Shown: piece by piece, positions 6,896-12,565 of the stretch | Layout of the letters: every line of letters starts with the position of its first letter | Numbering within the stretch: the first letter of the stretch is position 1 | NCBI GenBank assembly: GCA_001778355.1 | Contig: MFGS01000019.1 | Span: 1-13,055 of the forward strand | DNA from: Candidatus Firestonebacteria bacterium RIFOXYA2_FULL_40_8 | Lineage (GTDB): Bacteria > Oederibacteriota > D2-FULL-39-29 | Length of the DNA: 13,055 nucleotides | Direction: 5' to 3' | The notes under the pieces: generated by a model | What the model saw: the letters and a program-made list of their open reading frames with translations, nothing else | Told to the model about the DNA's origin: nothing | Database searches by the model: none | Made by a program: the position numbers and the translations under genes

Positions 6896-7765
6896 TCACT
6901 TCCAGAGTTTATCTATTTCCGCTTTATACAAACCGGCAGCGCCGATCCCAAGCCACAAATATTTATCATCAGCCGCAAGGGCACTAATAATATCTTTGCC
7001 GGGTAATTTATATTGCTTAATTTTCATATCCGAGGTGTTTACAATAACAAACCCGCCGCCTCTTGACCCAATAAAAGCTTTCTCTTTATTAAAAGCCCCA
7101 CAGGAAGGCCAATAATAAATATCGTGATTATCATAAACAAGTGTGGATTTTTTTTCCGCACAAGAATAGAGATACGCGTTTCCTTTAAAATAGCCAAAAA
7201 TCACCCATTGGTCATCAGGGACAACTATATTGAGAGAGCTCCGTTTTAATCTCTCAATCTCGCTTTTAAGATCTTCGGTCATGTAGTCCGGTTTTTCCAG
7301 AAACTCTCTATCAGAATCTACTCTTGAGGTACTTGTCACATTGCTATAGCATTTAACCAGATTGAGTTTCAGATCGTAGCAGTCAGCAAGATAACCGTTA
7401 CCATTGGTAGTAAGCCAAATTTGATTATTTTTCTTGTCATATCTTATTTCCGTCACAGTGTCGACGCCATTCGTAACCAGTTTACCTATAACTTCTTGAG
7501 CCTTATTTTTGATAGTGTCGTAAATGTATACTTTAACAAGGTAGGAATCTTTGTTTTTTATAGTTGAAGCAATGTACAATTTGCCGTCAACAAGTTTTAA
7601 AGCCGTAATACAATTTTCATTAAATTCTGCAACCGGGAGCAGGGCTCTTTCCCACAAATCTGTTGTTCTCTGCGTTTGCTTTTGGGCCTCAGCATTGGTA
7701 TTTTTCCCGCAAGAAGCAAAAGTGAAAGTTAGAAAAAGCGATAACAATATTTGTATCTTATTCAT
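6896..7765 (-). CDS. lipoprotein with propeller-like repeats, function unknown
   Basis: The 289-residue product has a lipoprotein signal: basic start MNK, hydrophobic 4-17 and a lipobox ending in C19 (FASC-GKN), so it should be lipid-anchored outside the inner membrane. The rest alternates strands of type 'GKLYIAST', 'NNQIWLTTNGNGYLAD', 'KAFIGSRGGGFVIVNT' and 'DKYLWLGIGAAGLYKAE', the pattern of beta-propeller blades like those in two-component-regulator propeller proteins. The reading frame is open for 17 more codons, but the ATG at 7763-7765 is preferred because it gives a clean signal peptide with AAAGGAAG upstream, and the extra residues (MRDSSLNK) are encoded by a dispersed repeat. No enzyme motif was recognised. 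Confidence 0.75.
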   Translation of the reverse strand: MNKIQILLSLFLTFTFASCGKNTNAEAQKQTQRTTDLWERALLPVAEFNENCITALKLVDGKLYIASTIKNKDSYLVKVYIYDTIKNKAQEVIGKLVTNGVDTVTEIRYDKKNNQIWLTTNGNGYLADCYDLKLNLVKCYSNVTSTSRVDSDREFLEKPDYMTEDLKSEIERLKRSSLNIVVPDDQWVIFGYFKGNAYLYSCAEKKSTLVYDNHDIYYWPSCGAFNKEKAFIGSRGGGFVIVNTSDMKIKQYKLPGKDIISALAADDKYLWLGIGAAGLYKAEIDKLWK

Positions 7766-7789
7766 ATTTCTTCCTTTGGCAGTCATTTT

Positions 7790-7813
7790 ATTGAGGGAGC
7801 TGTCCCTCATTTT
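7790..7813 (-). repeat. dispersed repeat variant forming a hairpin
   Basis: TGAGGGA-GCTG-TCCCTCA (7792-7809) has perfect 7-base arms. On the - strand GAGGGACAGCTCCCTC shares GAGGGACAGC with the 3'-end repeat family. It accounts for the false N-terminal extension of the lipoprotein frame. Confidence 0.5.
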
Positions 7814-7847
7814 CAAGAAAAAACATAAACAAATCCTCGTTTCATTG

Positions 7848-7875
7848 TTTTAAAGGTGGCTATCCCTCGTTTTTG
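7848..7875 (-). repeat. 3'-end dispersed repeat, copy after the 175-residue gene
   Basis: The - strand reads ACGAGGGATAGCCACCTTTA followed by AAA. This is the cleanest copy of the family. It lies 12 bases beyond the stop of the last gene of the restriction island. Confidence 0.65.
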
Positions 7876-7887
7876 TATCTAAATAAT

Positions 7888-8415
7888 TCATACAAGATGA
7901 ATTTCCTCAAAACTTTTGCTTTTCTGGGTTCCATTTGCATCAATAAAAATAATCTCACAAGCAACAGAAAACACTTCCTTATCAATTCTTCTTAAAGGCT
8001 TTTTAATAGTAATTTTTATTTTCGGGTCTCCTATTTCTATCGGCGTGTCGGAATAAACATCTACCAAAATATTTACAAAATTCAAATATTTTTCTAAAAC
8101 AAATATATCCTGAGAAAGATTGTTATTCTTAATAAATCTTTTTAAATCATCATGCAAATATCCAAATTTCAGGAATTTATCATTATTGTCTTCACCCACT
8201 AATTCTTCAAAGATTTCATTTACATTTTCCGCACGACTAATTCTACAGTGCAATGCCAGATTGCAATAGAAATTCAAATACTTATATTCCCCTTTTAAAT
8301 TCATTAACTCTAAATATTTGCGAATCCTGGAAAGTATATAAACAACTTTACTTTCTTCTTGAATGTTTTCTTGAAGCGCTTTATTAAGTTTTTCTAATAT
8401 TTCAACTTGCCCCAT
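7888..8415 (-). CDS. conserved hypothetical protein, last gene of the restriction island
   Basis: The 175-residue product is mostly alpha-helical in the first two thirds (EILEKLNKALQEN..., ESKVVYILSRIRKYLEL) with a distinctive YKYLNFYCNLALHCRIS segment (residues about 44-60). It ends with a strand-rich C-terminus (PKIKITIKKPLR..., FSVACEIIFIDANG). I recall similar 'F-Y-C-x-W/L-x-L/V-H' hypothetical proteins scattered across bacteria but know no function. The frame can start at a GTG two codons upstream, only one base after AGGAG. The ATG at 8413-8415, seven bases after AGGAG, is better placed. It follows the HNH nuclease gene by 23 bases, so it is very likely co-transcribed and perhaps an accessory of the restriction genes. 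Confidence 0.65.
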   Translation of the reverse strand: MGQVEILEKLNKALQENIQEESKVVYILSRIRKYLELMNLKGEYKYLNFYCNLALHCRISRAENVNEIFEELVGEDNNDKFLKFGYLHDDLKRFIKNNNLSQDIFVLEKYLNFVNILVDVYSDTPIEIGDPKIKITIKKPLRRIDKEVFSVACEIIFIDANGTQKSKSFEEIHLV

Positions 8416-8438
8416 TTTCACGCTCCTAAATAGATTAA

Positions 8439-9335
8439 TTATCCCGCAAATTCCAAAAATTCATCCCAACGGCGTTTTAGTTTATCGCGGTCGGGATTAT
8501 CTGACTTTTTTGATGGTAAAATTAGTTTTCGTCCATTCATAGATTGAAGCCCGTAAGTTAGCATTGGTCCATCTTTTTCTTTCATGACTTTATCTGAAAC
8601 TTTAATTTCATAATCAGGCGTTATTCCTATTATCTTTTTGTCATAGGAAACATGATGAATTTTACAAAGCGAAAGCCCATTCGGCACTTCAGGTTTTCCA
8701 TCAGGATCACTATCAGCTATGATATGCGCCGCATCAAGAAGTTCAGGGTGTTTAAGTCCACAAAGAGTGCAAGTGTCATTATATGCCTTCAGCACCTGAA
8801 ATCTAAAAGCCGGTTGATGAAGGCGAGTTTTAACAGTAGCATTAGCATACTCTCTGTCTATTACCTCGGACACCTCGAGAGTTTTAAATTGTTCATTTAC
8901 ATAAACCTGGGCAAGATCTGCCTCAATACAGAGTTCGTTTGGATTATCTCTTTTTATTATCATAGGCCAAAGTGCTTCGTATTTTCCAGGTACAACCGCT
9001 CTAAAATAAACAAGAGGAATTTTACTCTCAAATGCTTTTCTCAATCCAACATTAAATCTATTTCTAAAATCATCACCTTGATAACTATAACGCAACATAT
9101 TATTTTCATATTTATCAGGGTACAATCCCTTTGTTGTAGTCGTAATCGAGATAGGAATATCAAACCCTTTAGGAAACCAAATTCCAGAAGCCCCAATAAG
9201 CGTAACAACCTTCCCCTCAAAAAAAAATTCCCTTTCCAGCTCCACACGAGTAAAAATGCCCCCATTCCTGGCAAAGCGTTCGCTAAGCCAGAGGAAAAGC
9301 GCTGCTCGTATTTGCGAGTCTAATGATTTATCCAT
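8439..9335 (-). CDS. HNH endonuclease, predicted restriction enzyme (COG3440-like)
   Basis: This 298-residue protein is of normal length for a well-populated family of predicted restriction endonucleases. The N-terminal two thirds form a family-specific domain (SLDSQIRAALFLWLSE..., LRYSYQGDD...N..LRKAFESKIPLVYFRAVVPGKYEALWP), probably for DNA or modified-base recognition. The C-terminal HNH module has C189-x2-C192, LLDAAHII with catalytic H204, PNGLSLC (N219, C224) and H227-H228: a zinc-bound HNH fold with all residues present. It cleaves DNA by family knowledge; target and dependence on modification are unknown. No methyltransferase is adjacent, which fits a modification-dependent or methylase-free enzyme. 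Its ATG overlaps the end of the 76-residue gene by 8 bases and has no ribosome site of its own, implying translational coupling. Confidence 0.85.
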   Translation of the reverse strand: MDKSLDSQIRAALFLWLSERFARNGGIFTRVELEREFFFEGKVVTLIGASGIWFPKGFDIPISITTTTKGLYPDKYENNMLRYSYQGDDFRNRFNVGLRKAFESKIPLVYFRAVVPGKYEALWPMIIKRDNPNELCIEADLAQVYVNEQFKTLEVSEVIDREYANATVKTRLHQPAFRFQVLKAYNDTCTLCGLKHPELLDAAHIIADSDPDGKPEVPNGLSLCKIHHVSYDKKIIGITPDYEIKVSDKVMKEKDGPMLTYGLQSMNGRKLILPSKKSDNPDRDKLKRRWDEFLEFAG

Positions 9336-9558
9336 AGTTTTTCAAGTTAAAATAGTATTCTTTTTGACTTGCCAACTCTAGTGCTATTACTTCATTAAAT
9401 TCTGTATCGAAAATATAATTGTTTTCCTTAACAAAACTATTAAAGGCTTCTCTTTCATTAACACCTTTGGACGTTCCCAATACTTGTAAATTTTCTATAT
9501 TCTCATTATTTGGTGTCTCTGTAAAACCTTCTTTCGTAAGAAAAATATAATATCTCAT
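9328..9558 (-). CDS. small conserved protein preceding the HNH nuclease
   Basis: The product is 76 residues, MRYYIFLTKEGFTETPN...ENLQVLGTSKGVNEREAFNSFVKEN...FNEVIALELASQKEYYFNLKNYG. The pattern 'FLT-x-EG-x-T-x-x-PN / ENLQVLG / AF-x-x-x-x-KEN / F-x-EV-x-x-EL' is one I recall from small stand-alone hypothetical proteins; a compact alpha-beta fold is likely and no catalytic motif is visible. It begins three bases after the DpnI-like stop codon without a good ribosome site, and ends inside the HNH gene (ATGGATAA). Both junctions imply coupled translation. An accessory, regulatory or inhibitory role for the neighbouring nucleases is inference from position only. Confidence 0.72.
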   Translation of the reverse strand: MRYYIFLTKEGFTETPNNENIENLQVLGTSKGVNEREAFNSFVKENNYIFDTEFNEVIALELASQKEYYFNLKNYG

Positions 9559-9561
9559 ATA

Positions 9562-10341
9562 TTATTTAAGACTATACCTCCCCCTTGAAATGAACTTCAA
9601 ATAACCTCTGTCTCGCAATACCTGCAATTGCTGGCGAATCTTGTCTTTTATGTGTTTGTTCTCCGGATGTTTTTCCTTTAAAATACTCTCAAATTTATAA
9701 ACTTTATCCAGTGTAAATTTGCCATCACCTATCCTTTCAATACATTTCATAACATCCAAAAGCCAACCTTTAGCACTTATTTCTTTTTCTTCTTTCAAAA
9801 AAAGAGTCTTCTTCCAATTCCTTATTACGTTTTCTTTTTTCTCAGCTATCTTATTTTTAATAAAATATATTTTTCCGGATTGAGGTATATCCTTCAACAA
9901 AATATTACATCCAACCCAACCTGAACGTCGAGCAGTTAAAGAGAGCGGTTTTCGTCTTTCAATTATATTCGGGACAAAATAGTATTTGGGTATAACAACA
10001 AGATTTGAAACTTCCAAATTAAGCAGATCGTAATCAAGAAGAAAGAAGTTTGGATTATTATTGCTTGTTAATCTTTCTAACATCGTCCTATATGCACCGT
10101 CAATAACTTTATCACCCATCAAGCCTTTCTTACTCTTTAATTCATAATCTTCTTTACAACTTTCACAATAGAAATCCGCAACCGGTTTACCATCTCTGTA
10201 CTTTTTTATTTCCAAATTTCCACAGTTTGGACAAAATATAGAACGGCGAACCCAATCCTCAGTCAACACTCTTATCTTTTGGGAAGGACTAGAATAATTT
10301 TGGGCCAATATTCCATTGAATCTTAAATTCATTTTACCCAT
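9562..10341 (-). CDS. dpnC: DpnI-family methyl-directed restriction endonuclease
   Basis: The 259-residue product aligns end to end, from memory, with DpnI of Streptococcus pneumoniae (254 residues), the enzyme that cuts GATC only when adenine is N6-methylated. Shared blocks are SQK-x-R-x-LTEDWV, the zinc ribbon CPNCGN (C37, C40) and C59/C62, and PVADFYC with D56. ELKSKKG carries E67 and K69, equal to DpnI catalytic D53, E64 and K66. Also present are DGAY-x-TM, NNPNFFLLDY and TARRSGWVGCNI. The C-terminus is the winged helix (FTLDKVYKFES..., HIKDKIRQQLQVLRDRGYL), the second methyl-GATC reader. All catalytic and zinc residues are present, so it should be active. Met4 (ATG at 10330-10332) aligns with the DpnI start and is an alternative start. 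A host with this enzyme must leave its own GATC sites unmethylated. Confidence 0.97.
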   Translation of the reverse strand: MGKMNLRFNGILAQNYSSPSQKIRVLTEDWVRRSIFCPNCGNLEIKKYRDGKPVADFYCESCKEDYELKSKKGLMGDKVIDGAYRTMLERLTSNNNPNFFLLDYDLLNLEVSNLVVIPKYYFVPNIIERRKPLSLTARRSGWVGCNILLKDIPQSGKIYFIKNKIAEKKENVIRNWKKTLFLKEEKEISAKGWLLDVMKCIERIGDGKFTLDKVYKFESILKEKHPENKHIKDKIRQQLQVLRDRGYLKFISRGRYSLK

Positions 10342-10498
10342 ATTGCTTTTTAGCTTTGAACTGACCTGCTGCTTTTGCTAATCTTTTTAATACTATAAAG
10401 ATATGATTTTTTGATCGCCCACACGAATAATGCTTTTTTTCTTCTTCCCATAAATACTCAACAACCATTTTGATATCGTTTTTCAATTTATTTGTCAT
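10334..10498 (-). CDS. 54-residue protein overlapping the DpnI gene
   Basis: A short open frame from ATG (10496-10498) to TAA (10334-10336) encodes MTNKLKNDIKMVVEYLWEEE..., continuing KKHYSCGRSKNHIFIVLKRL and ending KAKKQYG. It has an excellent ribosome site (GAGGAGGG six bases before the ATG), a plausible two-helix, lysine-rich composition, and stops within the first codons of the DpnI-like gene (shared ATGGGTAA). This is evidence that it is translated and coupled to DpnI. The 'K-x-NHI-x-x-x-LKRLA' segment resembles small hypothetical proteins I have seen near other genes, but I can name no family. DpnD, the partner in the pneumococcal system, is not recognisable in it. A role as nuclease regulator is inference. 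Confidence 0.7.
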   Translation of the reverse strand: MTNKLKNDIKMVVEYLWEEEKKHYSCGRSKNHIFIVLKRLAKAAGQFKAKKQYG

Positions 10499-10589
10499 GG
10501 TTTTCCCTCCTCTTTTTCACCCAAACAAGTTACTTTAGTATTTTACTACAAAACCACTTAAAAATATATGCTGTTGATTGTAAAATACC
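10499..10589. other. gap between the EVE-nuclease gene and the DpnI module
   Basis: This is the only sizeable gap inside the island. It is very AT-rich and could hold a second promoter. A TTTACA with poorly matching downstream hexamers is the best seen on the - strand, too weak to call. ATTTTACTACAAAA (starting near 10539) recurs near 12374 in another gap. Confidence 0.4.
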
Positions 10590-11690
10590 TTATATCTTTG
10601 AAAATCCAAAATCATTACCAATTGGTTTTAAGGAGTTACCGTCTGCCAAGGCAACACCTATGTCTAGATCATTGATGAAGTTGATATATTTGTCATCTTT
10701 GGGTATTTTGGACGGGATTAAAAGGTCGTACTTTTCTTTAAAGTTGTAGTTTTTGTCTGAGATGTATTTTGATATTTCAAAATATTCGTATTCAAGTAAT
10801 TGGACAACACCTTTTCTTGCTTGAGGCCGGAAGTTGTTATTTTCGGTGCTTTTTACTTCAAAAAGGAAGGATTTTTCTTTATTATGAGCATAGAGGTCAA
10901 CATTTCTGTTTGAAAGGGTCTCGTACCCTCTACTTTGAAATATACCGATTAACCGATTGATTATACTGCTGTGCGACTTCTCTGCCCTTGCCAACAATTC
11001 ATTATCCCTGGTAAAATGGGATTCTCCGGCAACTGTTCTGGTACTTATATTATCAAATGGTAATAACGTTCCTTCATACCTTAATGCTTCAACAGCATTT
11101 GAGACTTTAGTAAGTTCTGTTCTTTTTGATTCAAAAACACTGCTTTCAGAATCTGCAGAATACAAATGCAGAGGTTTATTATCAAACAGTATTTGCTTTG
11201 CAACATCAGTTGAAACCTTAGAAAAACTACCCATTTGAGGGAATCCGGAAATGCTAGATATTGGAATAGCTTGTTTTAATAATTCAGAGATTAGTTTCTC
11301 AGTTTTAGATTTCTCGTCTACTTTAGAAGCATCCCAGCTGTCGAGCGAGGACAGCTCACTAAAGATATATATTTCAGAGAAAGGAATTAACAGAGGCCAA
11401 TAATTTTTCTTGTCCAGATGCTCTCTCAACCAAAGAAAATCATTTTTAATAGAGAAGTTTGCCGCAACAATACCAAGGCCAAGAATCCCTGATTTAGCGT
11501 TTTTAAAAAGTGAGCTATTTGAACCGGTGCTGTGTATGAAAAATATATCACCGGGCTGAATTTCCTGCCATCTTTCTTTATATTTCTCTTCCAGACCCCA
11601 TGTCATATATTTAATAGCCGTCAACCAGTGTTCAGGCGGTCCGGTAAATCTAAAGTACTTTTTTATGTTTATAAGTTCGCCGAAATCCAT
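10590..11690 (-). CDS. EVE-like domain fused to PD-(D/E)XK nuclease (predicted modification-dependent restriction enzyme)
   Basis: In this 366-residue protein, residues about 10-125 look like an EVE/PUA-type base reader: YFRFTGPPEHWLTAIKYMTWGL, then W-QEIQPGDIFFIHSTGSNSS and GILGLGIVAANF. These are the 'W at the start, GD-x-x-x-x-Y/H-x-S, G-x-x-G-x-G-x-V' features of that fold. Residues about 235-320 are a nuclease: ARAEKSHSSIINRLIGIFQSRG, NVDLY (D265), FLFEVKS (E278, K280) and the QARKGVVQLLEYEY helix (Q297). Fusion of a modified-base reader with PD-(D/E)XK is the layout of type IV enzymes, which cut only modified DNA. The reader call is by pattern and less sure than the nuclease. The ATG lies two bases after the MazG-like stop codon with no ribosome site, so translation is coupled. 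Confidence 0.72.
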   Translation of the reverse strand: MDFGELINIKKYFRFTGPPEHWLTAIKYMTWGLEEKYKERWQEIQPGDIFFIHSTGSNSSLFKNAKSGILGLGIVAANFSIKNDFLWLREHLDKKNYWPLLIPFSEIYIFSELSSLDSWDASKVDEKSKTEKLISELLKQAIPISSISGFPQMGSFSKVSTDVAKQILFDNKPLHLYSADSESSVFESKRTELTKVSNAVEALRYEGTLLPFDNISTRTVAGESHFTRDNELLARAEKSHSSIINRLIGIFQSRGYETLSNRNVDLYAHNKEKSFLFEVKSTENNNFRPQARKGVVQLLEYEYFEISKYISDKNYNFKEKYDLLIPSKIPKDDKYINFINDLDIGVALADGNSLKPIGNDFGFSKI

Positions 11691-11692
11691 TT

Positions 11693-12043
11693 TTATTTCA
11701 GTTTATCATACTTCGTATACTTCCCTTTCGCCTTCTTTACCGGGTACTTCTTCTTATTTTTCGCAAGCTTTTTAATTAGAGCGGATTTTACGTCTATTCC
11801 CAGGTCATGGGACATTAGGAGAACCCAGTAGAGGACGTCGGCAAGCTCTTCGGATATTGCTTTTTTGTTCTTCTTTATATACCCCTCTACTTCATGTATC
11901 GTTTTCCACTGGAAGTGTTCCATAAGTTCCGAGGCTTCTAGCACCATGGAGAGGGCTACGTCTTTTGGGTTGTGGAATTGTTTCCAATCCCGCGCATCAC
12001 GGAATGAAATGATATGTTTGGTTAAATGCTTAATGTCGGACAT
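11693..12043 (-). CDS. MazG-like nucleotide pyrophosphohydrolase
   Basis: This all-alpha NTP pyrophosphatase of the MazG/dCTPase type removes pyrophosphate from unwanted or non-canonical nucleoside triphosphates in the cytoplasm. The protein is 116 residues, normal for the single-domain form. Metal-binding motifs are complete: E36-x2-E39 in LEASELMEHFQW and E66-x2-D69 in EELADVLYW. FRDARDWKQFHNPKDVALSM at the N-terminus is the usual opening of the group. The ATG at 12041-12043 is chosen over a frame extension to 12106 because AAGGAG stands five bases upstream and the extension is encoded by a tandem repeat. The very basic tail (KKAKGKYTKYDKLK) ends two bases before the EVE-nuclease gene, so the two share a transcript. 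Confidence 0.9.
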   Translation of the reverse strand: MSDIKHLTKHIISFRDARDWKQFHNPKDVALSMVLEASELMEHFQWKTIHEVEGYIKKNKKAISEELADVLYWVLLMSHDLGIDVKSALIKKLAKNKKKYPVKKAKGKYTKYDKLK

Positions 12044-12063
12044 GATAACTCCTTGAAACAGTG

Positions 12064-12107
12064 ACAAGCGACAAGCTAACAAGAGTACAAGACGACAAGA
12101 AAACAAG
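12064..12107. repeat. tandem ACAAG array, about 8-base period
   Basis: ACAAG begins at 12064, 12071, 12079, 12087, 12095 and 12103, giving spacings of 7, 8, 8, 8 and 8 with variable bases between. It is followed by an ACT triplet run (about 12108-12118). It lies just upstream of the MazG-like gene's ribosome site and produces a spurious upstream extension of that frame. The period is far too short for CRISPR. Confidence 0.7.
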
Positions 12108-12142
12108 ACTACTACTACTTACCGTCAGCAGCGAACATTTTC

Positions 12143-12167
12143 AAACCGTTACATTTTGTAACGGTTT
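12143..12167. repeat. hairpin AAACCGTTACA-TTT-TGTAACGGTTT
   Basis: Perfect 11-base arms with a 3-base loop lie about 100 bases upstream of the MazG-like gene. No T-run follows on either strand. Confidence 0.7.
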
Positions 12168-12341
12168 CACCGGAACTATTTTATTGCTTTAATATTTTGC
12201 GCAAGCTTTTTGTAGTTTTCTTTGGTGATTACTTTTTTGCTGTTTTTTTGAAAGGGTATGTACAGTTTGTACCCACCCTTAATTCTACATGGTATTGGAA
12301 CACTTTGTTTTTCTTACTGTCCCGCTCAGGTAACTTCAACC

Positions 12342-12358
12342 CGTGACAAATTGTCACG
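12342..12358. repeat. near-palindrome CGTGACAA-A-TTGTCACG
   Basis: Perfect 8-base arms flank one central base. The layout is typical of a dimeric regulator site or part of a hairpin family. No assigned function. Confidence 0.55.
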
Positions 12359-12428
12359 ACTTCACTTTCTTTCATTTTACTACAAAAAACCGGCAAAATC
12401 CAAAGAAACTAAAGAAATTAAACTACTC

Positions 12429-12456
12429 TTAAACCTATCGATTTCGATAGGTTTAA
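12429..12456. repeat. hairpin TTAAACCTATCGA-TT-TCGATAGGTTTAA
   Basis: Perfect 13-base arms, the strongest inverted repeat in the window. It lies between the third DUF4143 gene's 3' end and the MazG-like operon, so it could halt or process the - strand transcript, but no T-run follows. Confidence 0.7.
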
Positions 12457-12565
12457 AACCGGCAATCCTTTACGACTGAATTTTTCTTTACTTGAACTAT
12501 TATGGAGTTCCTAACAGTTAATTACCGCGACACTAGCTTTAACAAAATTCTGCTTAATTTCAGAC

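Larger units (their letters stand above)
12108..12565. other. gene-free, hairpin-rich stretch
   Basis: No supported coding region was found. Besides the hairpins listed separately it contains GTACA-GTT-TGTAC with flanking GGGTA/ACCC (about 12254-12274), and AAACCGGCAA twice (near 12386 and 12456). Low-complexity T- and A-rich sequence fills the rest. No clear promoter for the MazG-like operon could be settled; TTGAAA...TAAGTA on the - strand is a weak candidate. Confidence 0.55.

Noticed and set aside
8652..9323. A 223-codon open frame on the + strand opposite the HNH gene
   Set aside because: It lies wholly antisense to a gene with clear HNH motifs, and its translation is low-complexity Ser/Ile/Lys-rich without any recognisable pattern.
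9328..9558. The 76-residue protein as DpnD, or either nuclease neighbour as a methyltransferase
   Set aside because: No DpnD-like sequence and no methyltransferase motifs (DPPY/NPPY or FxGxG) are seen in any island product.
12044..12106. N-terminal extension of the MazG-like protein
   Set aside because: It is encoded by the ACAAG array and leader; the internal ATG with AAGGAG gives the normal family N-terminus.
12064..12107. ACAAG array as a CRISPR
   Set aside because: The period is about 8 bases with no spacer-length gaps and there are no cas genes; it is a simple tandem repeat.
12429..12456. Strong hairpin as an intrinsic terminator
   Set aside because: No run of T follows the stem on either strand, so only a general inverted repeat is reported.
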